From IMG/VR virus record IMGVR_UViG_3300032299_001584, positions 1 through 46,644 of that record: a stretch of 46,644 nucleotides of DNA; one strand, 5' to 3'. The translations under genes and the position numbers were made by a program. The notes beneath the pieces are model-generated. The model was not told where the DNA came from, searched no databases, and was given only the letters and a program-made list of their open reading frames with translations. Positions within the stretch are counted from its first letter, which is position 1, and the number at the start of each line of letters is the position of its first letter. Origin of the DNA: a virus. Positions 1 through 8,009 of the stretch are shown here, piece after piece.

Positions 1-5
1 GTCTA

Positions 6-926
6 ATGAAATACTATGGCATCCAAAATGAAGTAAAATCATACATCAATCGTCTCCAAGACGAGAATGGCATCTTTGTTTCTAATACTACCGTAAAAAC
101 CATAAATGATAGAGTAGAGAGTTTAAAGAGATCTGGTGATTGGTCTAGATTTAGTTTGGGGTTTAATGATGTAGATGGAGATGCTTATCTCGCTAGAGCA
201 GGTGTTACAGATCCTTTAGGGAGATGTGAAGTACTTTGGTTTACCAGAGGTGTAAAGGCTCTGGATTTGTGGAGAAGTATGGTTTGTTGGCCAATGAGAA
301 ACTATCAGAATATTGGTACAGGAGCTACTGTTTTTAGTTTAGGAGGAATAGGTATTTTTAACGGCACTACAATAAACAGCCCTACTTGGGGTAATAATGG
401 CATTACATTTACAAATGCTAATACCCAATATATGACTACAGATTATAATACTGTATTAAATAATTTTTCTTTTATTTCTCCCTGCAGTATAACAAATTTA
501 GGAATTACAAGATATATTGCTGGACAAGTAGCTTTTACAGGCAGTAGAGCTTGGGATTTCAACATACAAACAGTAGCAAATACATTTACTCAATTTGGTA
601 TAGAAAGTACAAGAGCTTCACCTGATTACTTCTTCAATGTTAATATAGCTACCAATACCCCAAGATACATGGCAGTCACTAGAGCGCCAACATTATTATC
701 ACAAATTCATAATGGTATACAAACTACTAATGTCGCTGTTGCTTATTCAAACTTAAATACATCTCAATTAGTAATAGGAGCATCAAGTTTTGGTACTAGA
801 AACAACGCTTTCGACGGTACAATGTATGCTGCTACTTATTTTAATACGGATCTTTCTTTTGCTCAACATGAAAGCGTAAGATCGCTTTACAAATCAACCC
901 TCGGAAACGGATTAGGTCTACCATAA
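6..926 (+). CDS. Tail adhesin paralogue 1 (LamG-like fibre protein)
   Basis: This is the first of five tandem genes sharing an N-terminal module: a YG-(I/L)-x-N-E start, an amphipathic stretch, then a segment ending LDLW at about residue 89. The 306-aa product has a beta-rich, Asn/Thr/Gly-rich C-terminal part starting near SPTWGNNGITF (about 124-134). It ends in GNGLGLP, nearly the same tail as paralogues 3 and 4. Unlike its neighbours it carries an extra insert of about 40 residues (50-88) before the LDLW motif. It is probably a virion-attached receptor-binding or decoration protein with a concanavalin-like fold. The fold is inferred from composition and from the clear LamG domain in the next gene. 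The ATG lies just after a likely upstream stop, as at the other junctions of the array. Confidence 0.6.
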   Translation: MKYYGIQNEVKSYINRLQDENGIFVSNTTVKTINDRVESLKRSGDWSRFSLGFNDVDGDAYLARAGVTDPLGRCEVLWFTRGVKALDLWRSMVCWPMRNYQNIGTGATVFSLGGIGIFNGTTINSPTWGNNGITFTNANTQYMTTDYNTVLNNFSFISPCSITNLGITRYIAGQVAFTGSRAWDFNIQTVANTFTQFGIESTRASPDYFFNVNIATNTPRYMAVTRAPTLLSQIHNGIQTTNVAVAYSNLNTSQLVIGASSFGTRNNAFDGTMYAATYFNTDLSFAQHESVRSLYKSTLGNGLGLP

Positions 927-927
927 T

Positions 928-1788
928 ATGGCTAAAAGATATTACAATCTAGAAAAAGAAACCAAAGCCTTCCTTAAAAGAATGGATGAAACTAGAGGTG
1001 TGTTGCCTGATAGCGCTGGTATTGCTAGAATTAATGATTATATTGTAAAGAGAAAAGGGTCAGGATTATTTTTGGGGAATGTTAGTTCAAGAACTGCTGT
1101 AAAATTTGAAAGTGCTAAATCTCAATATTTAACTATTAATAGTAATACATCTCTTCAAACAGGTGTTGATGGATTTACTTTTTCTTTATGGTTTAAAAAT
1201 ATATTATCTACAGGTGATAGAATTATAATATGTAAAAATATTTCAGGAGCTGTTATCAATAATGAATATGAACTAATGCTTCGTAGTGGTGGCTTATTAT
1301 TCATTGTATCAGACGGATTAACTAACTATACTGCTAATACAGGATCTGGTGTTATTTCTAATAATATTATTTATAATATAGTTTGCACTTTTAATAATTC
1401 TACTAAAACATTAAATGTTTATGTTAACAATACATTAAGAGCCACAACGGCATTTCCAAATCTACCTCTACAGGCATCCTCCTCATTTAATATAGGTAGA
1501 AGGGGTAACAATACTGGATTTAATGATTCTATAGTTAGTGATGTGGGGTTTTGGAAGCGAACACTATCCGATACTGAATTAACGTACTTATATAACAATC
1601 AATTAGGTAGACCGTATTTAGAGTTATTAGCCTATAATCCAAATATATTAACTAATATGTCTAGTTATTGGGCATTAAATGAACAAAGTGGTATAAGAAG
1701 AGATTGGCACGGGACAAATAATTTACAAAGTTTCAATACACCAGAAAGTGATGTAGGTTTAATTAATAACTTTTTTTACTTATCATGA
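928..1788 (+). CDS. Tail adhesin paralogue 2 with LamG/concanavalin-like domain
   Basis: The N-terminus (YYNLEKETKAFLKRM) matches the shared attachment module of the array. From about residue 55 it changes to a recognisable laminin-G/concanavalin-A-like domain: FTFSLWFKN near 93-101, a Y-N-I-V-C-T-F strand near 150, NVYVNN near 168 and a closing VGFWKRTLSDTELTYLYNN near 206-224. This domain class binds glycans in many phage fibres. The C-terminus lacks the GLGLP tail of its neighbours, so the gene looks like a cassette swap onto the common N-terminus. The ATG follows the previous stop by one base, and the gene overlaps the next by 4 nt. The LamG assignment is fairly sure; the ligand is unknown. 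Confidence 0.7.
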   Translation: MAKRYYNLEKETKAFLKRMDETRGVLPDSAGIARINDYIVKRKGSGLFLGNVSSRTAVKFESAKSQYLTINSNTSLQTGVDGFTFSLWFKNILSTGDRIIICKNISGAVINNEYELMLRSGGLLFIVSDGLTNYTANTGSGVISNNIIYNIVCTFNNSTKTLNVYVNNTLRATTAFPNLPLQASSSFNIGRRGNNTGFNDSIVSDVGFWKRTLSDTELTYLYNNQLGRPYLELLAYNPNILTNMSSYWALNEQSGIRRDWHGTNNLQSFNTPESDVGLINNFFYLS

Positions 1789-2618
1789 TACAATCTAAAT
1801 CATATGGTCTTCAAAACGAGACAAGGCAATACCTTAGAAGGTTATATGCCTATGGTAGAGAACTAAACCCTACAGATGTAGCAGACATAGATAATTTTAT
1901 TAAAGGATTAAAGCAATTAAATTTATGGCAAAATAGTATTTGCTTCTTAATGAGAAGTCAGCATAACATTGGAACAGGCAATACTATATTAAGTTTAGGT
2001 GGTGAGCAAAATGTTATAGGCTCTTTAGTTAATTCCCCCACTTGGGGATCTAACGGAATAACATTCAGCGGCACTAATTACATATCAGCTTTATTAAGAA
2101 AAACAATTCAAACATCAGAAGTTTCCATGGCTTCAGTAGCTTTTTCAGATAATCCAATGCCAGGATTTACAAATGGATCACCCTGTCAATTATACATAGG
2201 AGTTTCGAATTTTGGGACTAGTAGTTTAGAAATAGGCTCTTCAACTACTAGTGGTAGTACTTGGAGAGTAGGATTAAGAAGAACTAGCACTGGACTAATA
2301 CAAACAAATAGCCCTTTACTTAATTATCAATCTCCCAGATTTCAAGGTGCTAGATTTAATACATCTTTAAATTTACAGCACTATTTAAATGGGAGTACAT
2401 CTACTAATAATGGTGTTACTAATTATGGTATTTTTTCTTTCGACCGTTTACTTGTGTGTGGTAGGTGGAATAATACAATAGAGTGTACTCTAGGTACTAA
2501 TGGAGTGGGTTTTGTTGGTACACAATCTTTTGTTATAGTATCTTTAGATTATATAGATTTTAATATACTTCAACAATTAATAAAAACAACAATCGGAAAG
2601 GGATTAGGATTACCATAA
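1785..2618 (+). CDS. Tail adhesin paralogue 3
   Basis: This 277-aa protein has the shared N-terminal module (SYGLQNETRQYLRRL, then IDNFIKGLKQLNLW) and the shared C-terminal tail TIGKGLGLP. Its middle (SPTWGSNGITFSGTNYIS to AFSDNPMPGF, about residues 86-127) and C-terminal block (CTLGTNGVGFVGTQSF, about 232-247) are almost identical to paralogue 4, also at DNA level. The segment between is divergent. This pattern points to recent duplication with recombination and a variable, surface-exposed middle. The role is inferred: a trimeric tail or baseplate adhesin of the LamG-like type. Its start overlaps the end of paralogue 2 by 4 nt. Confidence 0.6.
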   Translation: MIQSKSYGLQNETRQYLRRLYAYGRELNPTDVADIDNFIKGLKQLNLWQNSICFLMRSQHNIGTGNTILSLGGEQNVIGSLVNSPTWGSNGITFSGTNYISALLRKTIQTSEVSMASVAFSDNPMPGFTNGSPCQLYIGVSNFGTSSLEIGSSTTSGSTWRVGLRRTSTGLIQTNSPLLNYQSPRFQGARFNTSLNLQHYLNGSTSTNNGVTNYGIFSFDRLLVCGRWNNTIECTLGTNGVGFVGTQSFVIVSLDYIDFNILQQLIKTTIGKGLGLP

Positions 2619-2619
2619 T

Positions 2620-3456
2620 ATGCCAACAACCAGACAATATACTTTTGACATAGATACCAAACGTTATCTCAATAGAGTTAATACATATAGATTATTAAAT
2701 GGTCTTCCTAATATAACTAATGGTGATGCTGTTGATATTGATGATTTTATTATAGGATTAAAGGATTTAGGAATATGGCATAATAGTATTTGTTTTTTAA
2801 TGAGAGGTCAGCACAACGTGGGTGTTGGATCTACTATAAATAGTTTAGGAGGGCAAGATAATATAAATGGAACTCTTGTTAATTCTCCCACTTGGGGATC
2901 TAACGGAATAACATTCAGTGGTACTAATTACATATCAGCTTTACTATCAAAAACAATTCAAACATCAGAAGTTTCTATAGCATCAGTAGCTTTTTCAGAT
3001 AATCCAATGCCAGGTTTTGTTACTGGGGTTCCATATCAATTATTCATAGGCACTAACTCCTTTACAACAAACTCACTTTCTTTAGTTAATGGCGGAACCA
3101 GCGGAGCTAGTTGGAGAGTAACAGGATATCAATCAGGTGGTAGTGTAGTATCAACTGGAGATATTAATACTCAGTCACCTAGATTATTAGGTGGTAGTTT
3201 ATTTAGTGGAGGAACTCGAAGTTATTTAAACGGAACAACCAATACATCCGCTACCGCTAGAAATAATCAAATTTTTGATCGTATACTTATATGTGGTAGG
3301 TGGTTTAATAATGCTGTAGCTTGTACTCTAGGTACTAATGGAGTGGGGTTTGTTGGTACACAATCTTTTGTTATAGTATCTTTAGATTATATAGATTTTG
3401 TATCTCTACAAAGATTAGTAAAAGAAACAATAGGGAAAGGACTAGGATTACCATAA
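2620..3456 (+). CDS. Tail adhesin paralogue 4
   Basis: This 278-aa protein is the closest relative of paralogue 3. It has an N-terminal YTFDIDTKRYLNRV module, then IDDFIIGLKDLGIW, the conserved SPTWGSNGITFSGTNYIS block, a divergent middle (about 135-225), a conserved ICGRW and GTNGVGFVGTQSF block, and the TIGKGLGLP tail. The gene follows its predecessor after one base, with the same stop-start junction (TAATATG) seen between paralogues 1/2 and 4/5. No enzymatic motif is visible. It is probably a virion fibre tip or decoration protein. Confidence 0.6.
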   Translation: MPTTRQYTFDIDTKRYLNRVNTYRLLNGLPNITNGDAVDIDDFIIGLKDLGIWHNSICFLMRGQHNVGVGSTINSLGGQDNINGTLVNSPTWGSNGITFSGTNYISALLSKTIQTSEVSIASVAFSDNPMPGFVTGVPYQLFIGTNSFTTNSLSLVNGGTSGASWRVTGYQSGGSVVSTGDINTQSPRLLGGSLFSGGTRSYLNGTTNTSATARNNQIFDRILICGRWFNNAVACTLGTNGVGFVGTQSFVIVSLDYIDFVSLQRLVKETIGKGLGLP

Positions 3457-3457
3457 T

Positions 3458-4312
3458 ATGCCAAGAACAAGAACATACGGATTAGATGTAGATACCATTG
3501 CTTATGCTGCTAGAGTAAAAGCAGGTTCTGGTGTTACTATTTTACCAGAACCATTAAAACAACTTAATAAATTTATAGTAGGAATAAAAAAATTAGGTTT
3601 ATGGAATTCTATGGTTTGTTGGCCAATGAGAAGTATTCATAATGCTGGTACTGGGTCTACTGTTTATAGTTTAGGAGGATTAGGCACTTTTAACGGCACT
3701 ATGCAAAATAGTCCTGTATGGAATGGAGATGGGTCTGGTATATTCTTTGATCAGGTAGTAAATTATAAAAGAATAGATATTCCTGTAACTACAGCTGGAT
3801 GGACTCAAGCTTCACTCTGTGGTGTTTTTAGATCAACAGATATACTTCCATTTACTTTGTTAGTTACATTAGATAATGGAGATACACAAAATGATGCTAC
3901 AGCAAAACTTGCCTTGAGCTTATTTCAACCTAATGGACAAACTATTATAAGAAGCCAGGGTCTTACGGGTGGTGATTTTTCTAGGTTTACTGGAATAACG
4001 ACTTTAGCTACACCAACAGGATATAATTATTTTTTTGGTCAAACGGAAAATATATATGATCCAGTTAATGGAAATTATTTTATTCAACAAAATAATACTA
4101 CAGTTAATTCACAATTGGGTACAGGAACACTACCATATACTTCGTCTGGTACAAATAGCTTCTTATTCAATACATACGGTACGACAGCAACTAGAGCTGA
4201 TACAGCAGCATTTGCTGTGATATTTAGAAGAACATTAGGCTTAAATACTTCAAACCTATTTAAACAACTATTCAGACAAACCATAGGAATAGGATTAAAT
4301 TTACCATATTGA
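3458..4312 (+). CDS. Tail adhesin paralogue 5
   Basis: This 284-aa protein keeps the N-terminal attachment module (TYGLDVDTIAYAARV, then FIVGIKKLGLW) and a variant tail (TIGIGLNLPY). Its motif NSMVCWPMRS after LGLW is shared with paralogue 1 (MVCWPMRN), so these two are sister forms, while paralogues 3 and 4 carry NSICFLMR. The middle is beta-rich and unlike the others. It is the last gene of the array. Its TGA stop lies inside the -35 box of the promoter for the next gene, so the following gene is likely expressed on its own. The adhesin role is inferred from family and context. Confidence 0.58.
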   Translation: MPRTRTYGLDVDTIAYAARVKAGSGVTILPEPLKQLNKFIVGIKKLGLWNSMVCWPMRSIHNAGTGSTVYSLGGLGTFNGTMQNSPVWNGDGSGIFFDQVVNYKRIDIPVTTAGWTQASLCGVFRSTDILPFTLLVTLDNGDTQNDATAKLALSLFQPNGQTIIRSQGLTGGDFSRFTGITTLATPTGYNYFFGQTENIYDPVNGNYFIQQNNTTVNSQLGTGTLPYTSSGTNSFLFNTYGTTATRADTAAFAVIFRRTLGLNTSNLFKQLFRQTIGIGLNLPY

Positions 4313-4336
4313 AATATACAATTAATAAACTAAAAT
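4309..4336 (+). promoter_or_regulatory. Early-type promoter for the 127-aa gene
   Basis: TTGAAA (4309-4314), 16-nt spacer, TAAAAT (4331-4336), then only 6 nt to the ATG at 4343. The geometry matches the other early-type promoters in this window and predicts a nearly leaderless mRNA. Confidence 0.5.
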
Positions 4337-4342
4337 AAACAT

Positions 4343-4726
4343 ATGAACTTCTCAACAACATTCAGAACATTTGCTTTTCCAGAAGCACTAGTAGAACAAC
4401 TTCCACAACTCACAGAACAATTCGGCGAAGAAGCACAGGATGGTCTTTTAACAGTTAAGACAGTAGCTTGTGGATGGGATGACTCAGAACACACAAGATT
4501 AAGAGCATTAAGATTCCCAGAAACTGCTTCTCTTACAGATCTTACTGATAGTAGAAAAGCATATACAGCACTATGGTCATTAAAATTGCTTGAAGCATAT
4601 GAACAAGGATTACTCATTAGTGTTCAAGAACTAACCAATGAAGAACTACACGCATTGCTTCCAGTATATGAAGAACCTGTTATAGAAGAAGCTCCACAAG
4701 ATGTAGTTACAGAACCTACTGAATAA
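4343..4726 (+). CDS. Small acidic protein downstream of adhesin array
   Basis: This 127-aa protein is not recognised. It is strongly acidic, with a C-terminal tail from about residue 108 made mostly of E, P, V and T. The centre (about 40-100) looks helical. There is no signal peptide or membrane segment. Its place right after fibre genes would suit a fibre-assembly chaperone or a small fibre subunit, but nothing in the sequence proves this. It has its own promoter 6 nt before the ATG, and no Shine-Dalgarno sequence is visible. Codon use looks slightly less AT-rich than in the adhesins. Confidence 0.5.
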   Translation: MNFSTTFRTFAFPEALVEQLPQLTEQFGEEAQDGLLTVKTVACGWDDSEHTRLRALRFPETASLTDLTDSRKAYTALWSLKLLEAYEQGLLISVQELTNEELHALLPVYEEPVIEEAPQDVVTEPTE

Positions 4727-4745
4727 TAGTATACAAGATTACTAA

Positions 4746-4775
4746 TAAAAAAGAGCCGATCTTTCGATCGGCTCT
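4746..4775 (-). terminator. Rho-independent terminator after the 137-aa gene
   Basis: Perfect 10-bp stem 4752-4761 / 4766-4775. Read on the minus strand the loop is GAAA and the stem is followed by a T-run (4746-4752). It ends the minus-strand transcript of 4798-5211. It lies between convergent genes and may also slow plus-strand polymerase, but there is no T-run on that side. Confidence 0.85.
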
Positions 4776-4797
4776 CTTAGTATCTGAAGAAGAAGTA

Positions 4798-5211
4798 TTA
4801 ACGATAACCTAGATATACTTCCTTTTGAATCTGTGGAAACGATGTATCAAATCCGTTTGCTGTTAAAGTTTGCTGAGTAGTAGTAGCCCCAGTAACAACT
4901 GTGAATAGTGATGATGACTCATCTGTAAAAATAACAGCCATTGTCTGGCCGTTGTATGCTCTATCAACTCTAAATGTTGTACCAGCAAATGCTGAAAGAG
5001 TGGCAAACGAACCAGTACCAGATGCTGGAGATACTGCTGATGAAAGAAGAGTATTGAAAGCTACCCCACGGACTGCTTTTGAGGCTGTTGTACCGGTGGT
5101 GAGAAGTTCGACTGTCTTAAATTGACCTGTACTGGAAAGAGACCAGCTTAAATTTACTGGACCTAAACCGAACGCTGAGAGAACCTGATTGTTAAAGCTA
5201 ATGACTGGCAT
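4798..5211 (-). CDS. Putative small virion protein downstream of gene 23
   Basis: This 137-aa protein is rich in Ser, Thr, Ala and Gly and appears all-beta. There are no catalytic motifs, signal peptide or membrane segment. It forms a single-gene unit: a late-type AATAAATA box sits 5 nt before the ATG, and strong terminators flank it on both sides (5243-5278 upstream and 4746-4775 downstream). That layout next to the major capsid gene suggests an abundant late structural product, such as a capsid decoration or tail-tube-like protein. The family is not recognised, so the structural role is inference from context and composition. Confidence 0.55.
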   Translation of the reverse strand: MPVISFNNQVLSAFGLGPVNLSWSLSSTGQFKTVELLTTGTTASKAVRGVAFNTLLSSAVSPASGTGSFATLSAFAGTTFRVDRAYNGQTMAVIFTDESSSLFTVVTGATTTQQTLTANGFDTSFPQIQKEVYLGYR

Positions 5212-5216
5212 ATTAT

Positions 5217-5224
5217 TATTTATT
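5217..5224 (-). promoter_or_regulatory. Late-type promoter box (AATAAATA)
   Basis: AATAAATA on the minus strand, 5 nt before the start codon at 5211. It fits the NATAAATA late consensus of T4-like phages and lies downstream of the gene 23 terminator, giving the 137-aa gene its own late start. Confidence 0.55.
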
Positions 5225-5242
5225 CATCTCCATATCTTTTTA

Positions 5243-5278
5243 TATAAAAAATGGCGGGGTCTTCGGCCCCCGCCATTT
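5243..5278 (-). terminator. Rho-independent terminator of gene 23
   Basis: GC-rich 11-bp stem 5249-5259 / 5268-5278 with a short TTCG-containing loop, followed on the minus strand by a T-rich tract (5243-5251). It is placed about 30 nt after the gene 23 stop codon. Confidence 0.9.
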
Positions 5279-5309
5279 AAAGTTTAGTTGTACCTAACGC
5301 AACTATCTA

Positions 5310-6803
5310 TCAAAAATAGACATTTTGCGCTGCTGGCGAGAACGCGGTACCTAATCCCTGAACAATAACAACGTGGTAGTAGAGGTTAGCACCGAAGATA
5401 TTATCAACGACACCATAACGTGTAAGCAAGCCTACACGCGGTGCGAAGTCATTCGGACCAATTGTTCTCTGTACCATGATAGGAATGTATGGGCAGTAGA
5501 TGATACCTGTATCATAGAATTCTGAACCCTTGTAGCCAAGAAGTGCATATTCAATTGATCCGGTGAAGTTGTTAGTGTAGCCAGTGTTTCCATAAGAACC
5601 ACCTGCACCACCGTATTGTACTTCAGTACGGGTATCACGGTATACCGAGAATCTTCCACCAACGGAGCCTACCTTAGCAACACCAACTGGTTGTGTTGAA
5701 ACGTCACCTTGTACAGGTACCCACTGGAATTCAGGGAGCATCTCAAGGATCGCGCAAACACGTGGTGTAGCAACGATGAAGTTAGCAGCACCGCGTCTGT
5801 TACGAACTGCGATTCTGTTTGCTTCAATGATAAGCTTTTGATAGAAGTCTCTGTTTCTCTCAACGAGCCATCTGCCGTCTGCAGAAGCTGGAGACCAGAA
5901 TGAGTAACCAGCACCTGCACCACCATTGAGTGCAGATTGGATCATTCTTACGATCATTTCACGGTCGATTTCTGCTTGGATCTCATACGACATAGCGTTT
6001 GTGATCTCAGCATCGATATCGATACCGTTCATGTTCTTAAGGTCTTGCTCTAATTCAACGGACCAGCGAGCGCCAAGTCTGCGAGTACCAGCTTCAACAG
6101 CGGTCTTCTCAAACTTAACCTCTACTTGCGGGATGTTACCGGTGATTTCAAACGCTGATAAGATCTGGGCAACGCCGCGATCTTGTTCAGAGAAGTTCCA
6201 GACATTGTTTACACCAGAAAGTCTTTGTGAAGACGAGCCAGTGAAACGAGTGTCGAGGAATTGGTAGCCAAGCTCGCGCTGATCACCGCCTACGTTACCG
6301 GTGTAACCTGCGTTAACACCGATAGGATTACCAGCACCTGTTGTAGAAGCACCGATAGGTCCAGCAGTACCGTCAATTCCGTTACCTAAGTTTTGGGAAT
6401 TGTACTGATAGCGAAGAGCGAAAGCAAGACCAACTGGACCGGACATAGGCTGAACGCCTACGATCTCGTTGGAGATAAGCTCAGGAAAGGTACGACGGAT
6501 CATCGGAATGAGGATCTTTGGAAGACGTGAATCACCTTGTGCATAGCTATCTGTTGAATTAATGCTACCAGCTTGAGGATTATATCCTGTAGTAGCACCA
6601 CCACCAAAAACACCGGTATTATTTGCTTCTGTTAAGCACCAGTTTTCTTGGTTTTCAAGTAGAATAGCAGTATTGAGGCGAGCACTCTCGTCTTTAATTT
6701 CCTTTACCGAATCAGAAGAATAGTTAAGAACTGGAGCCCACTTTTCGAGTAGTGCTTCTGCTCTTGATCTATCTACAAATGATTGTGTCGGACGAATTTT
6801 CAT
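5310..6803 (-). CDS. 23: Major capsid protein gp23
   Basis: This 497-aa protein forms the hexamers of the T4-type capsid (HK97 fold). Recognisable conserved stretches are IVGVQPMSGPVGLAFALRY near 118-136, the ARWSVELEQDLKNMNGIDID block in the middle, IQAEIDREM, and a C-terminal YCPYIPIMVQRTI and LLTRYGVVDNIF. The N-terminus carries the prohead-protease site: CLTE-A at 56-60 fits cleavage after E59 by gp21, matching LTE-A in T4 gp23. Length is close to the T4 protein (521). It has an unusually good expression setup for this genome: a late box 62 nt upstream, an AAAGGA Shine-Dalgarno and a strong terminator. Confidence 0.96.
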   Translation of the reverse strand: MKIRPTQSFVDRSRAEALLEKWAPVLNYSSDSVKEIKDESARLNTAILLENQENWCLTEANNTGVFGGGATTGYNPQAGSINSTDSYAQGDSRLPKILIPMIRRTFPELISNEIVGVQPMSGPVGLAFALRYQYNSQNLGNGIDGTAGPIGASTTGAGNPIGVNAGYTGNVGGDQRELGYQFLDTRFTGSSSQRLSGVNNVWNFSEQDRGVAQILSAFEITGNIPQVEVKFEKTAVEAGTRRLGARWSVELEQDLKNMNGIDIDAEITNAMSYEIQAEIDREMIVRMIQSALNGGAGAGYSFWSPASADGRWLVERNRDFYQKLIIEANRIAVRNRRGAANFIVATPRVCAILEMLPEFQWVPVQGDVSTQPVGVAKVGSVGGRFSVYRDTRTEVQYGGAGGSYGNTGYTNNFTGSIEYALLGYKGSEFYDTGIIYCPYIPIMVQRTIGPNDFAPRVGLLTRYGVVDNIFGANLYYHVVIVQGLGTAFSPAAQNVYF

Positions 6804-6814
6804 ATTGCTTTTTT

Positions 6815-6820
6815 TCCTTT
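6815..6820 (-). promoter_or_regulatory. Shine-Dalgarno of gene 23
   Basis: AAAGGA on the minus strand, 11 nt before the ATG at 6803. It is one of few clear ribosome-binding sites in the window and supports this start for gp23. Confidence 0.65.
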
Positions 6821-6865
6821 CAAAAAAACTCAGGTCACTAAGACCTCATTGTTCAGGGTGAAAAT

Positions 6866-7723
6866 TTATTTATATCTTTGTAATTCTGAGATATAAGGGT
6901 TAAATTCTTTTACTTGCTTAGGTTGTTGAGTAGATTCTTTAATAACAGGAGCATCTGCCTTAACTTTTCTCTCGTTAAATGCTTGCTCTTTAATTATATC
7001 TATTCTTTCTTGCTCTTTTTTATCAAAAAGTCTTAAAGTATAATCAAAGTTTTCTTCGATAAACTTAGGAGACTTATCGCCAAGCACTCTCTTAATGTAT
7101 TCTCTTTTCTTTTCCGAAAGACTTGAAGTTTTTGATTCAAGAATAAGAGCTGATTTTGTCTTTAAGTAATTTTCTTTAATGAGAGCGTTTTCTTTAGAAA
7201 GACCTTCAACCTTCTTTGTGAGCTCATCTATTTGCTTCTTACCATCAACTACTGCATCTTGAACTGATTCACTCATTAAAGCTGAATCAATTGCAAGAAC
7301 CTTGCGTAAGTTACCAAGAACTTCTCTTGCTGTTCTATTTTTGGTTGCTTCGCTGATAGCTTCAGTTGGAATAGCTTCGTCAATAAACTCTTCTAAATAG
7401 TTAGAAATTGACTCTACTAAGGCTTCTTTAAAGCTGCTAGCTTCGTTAGTAAGCTCTGTTTCATATCTCTTAACAACTTTTACAAGCTTATTAGAGTTAT
7501 TTTTATCAATAGCTTCAACCACTCTCTTTAATTTGGTAGTGTGATCTTTATCAATTGCGGCTATTAACTGCTCCAATTTCTTAGCATAAAGATCATCTTG
7601 TTGAGCTAATGCTGATTCAACGGTAAGTTCTAATTTTTTAGTAAAAGCGGCTTCTATAACTTGAAGAGACTCTTCAGTTAAAACTTGCTTTGCTTCGTCT
7701 GTTAGTAGTGTAGATACTTTCAT
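6866..7723 (-). CDS. 22: Prohead core scaffolding protein gp22
   Basis: This 285-aa protein is highly charged and nearly all helical, with heptad-like stretches (about 40-120 and 160-200), as expected for the T4 scaffold that shapes the prohead and is later destroyed by gp21. Several hydrophobic-x-E sites suited to gp21 are visible, for example VIEA near the N-terminus. The C-terminal ISELQRYK resembles the conserved scaffold end used for shell contact. It sits between the small core protein and gene 23, the T4 order. It starts 3 nt after the preceding stop with no Shine-Dalgarno, so translation is probably coupled. Confidence 0.85.
   Translation of the reverse strand: MKVSTLLTDEAKQVLTEESLQVIEAAFTKKLELTVESALAQQDDLYAKKLEQLIAAIDKDHTTKLKRVVEAIDKNNSNKLVKVVKRYETELTNEASSFKEALVESISNYLEEFIDEAIPTEAISEATKNRTAREVLGNLRKVLAIDSALMSESVQDAVVDGKKQIDELTKKVEGLSKENALIKENYLKTKSALILESKTSSLSEKKREYIKRVLGDKSPKFIEENFDYTLRLFDKKEQERIDIIKEQAFNERKVKADAPVIKESTQQPKQVKEFNPYISELQRYK
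6867..6874 (-). promoter_or_regulatory. Late promoter of gene 23 (TATAAATA)
   Basis: Exact T4 late consensus TATAAATA on the minus strand, overlapping the stop codon of gene 22 and lying 63 nt before the gene 23 ATG. Unlike most other late boxes here it leaves room for a real 5' leader. Confidence 0.75.
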
Positions 7724-7726
7724 ATA

Positions 7727-7996
7727 TTAAAAGAGAGGTTCGTTAAGTGATGATGTTATTCTTGCTTTGATCTTATCTTCAATAACTTGCTTTAAATATT
7801 TATGAGCAAGTGCATATTTTTTTGTAGAAATTGACGTAATAAAATTAGTTATATCACCTGACTCTTTAACAACCTTTTTACCTTTTTTAGCTTTTGCTGA
7901 TTTAATAGCTTTATCTTTAGAACCTTTATACTCTTCAACAGGCGATTCAAGCTCTCCATCGCGGTCGTAATCTTTTTTAGCTACTTGCTTAGACAT
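7727..7996 (-). CDS. Small prohead core protein (gp67/gp68-like)
   Basis: This 89-aa basic protein has a Lys-rich middle (KAIKSAKAKKGKKVVKES, about 28-46) and a conserved C-terminal module ITNFITSISTKKYALAHKYL followed by a KIKARI segment. The same arrangement is typical of small prohead core proteins encoded between protease 21 and scaffold 22 in marine T4-like phages. VVKE-S near 42-46 is a plausible gp21 site. It acts inside the prohead core and is probably cut during maturation. Which T4 gene it matches (67 or 68) cannot be told from sequence alone. A late box sits 5 nt upstream. Confidence 0.65.
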   Translation of the reverse strand: MSKQVAKKDYDRDGELESPVEEYKGSKDKAIKSAKAKKGKKVVKESGDITNFITSISTKKYALAHKYLKQVIEDKIKARITSSLNEPLF

Positions 7997-8001
7997 ACTA
8001 T

Positions 8002-8009
8002 TATTTATA
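8002..8009 (-). promoter_or_regulatory. Late promoter box (TATAAATA) for prohead core gene
   Basis: Exact TATAAATA on the minus strand, 5 nt before the ATG at 7996 and overlapping the stop codon of gene 21. Confidence 0.6.

Noticed and set aside
5669-6267. Open frames on both strands inside the capsid gene region
   Set aside because: They are shadows of gene 23 in other frames; protein composition is implausible and gp23 is certain.
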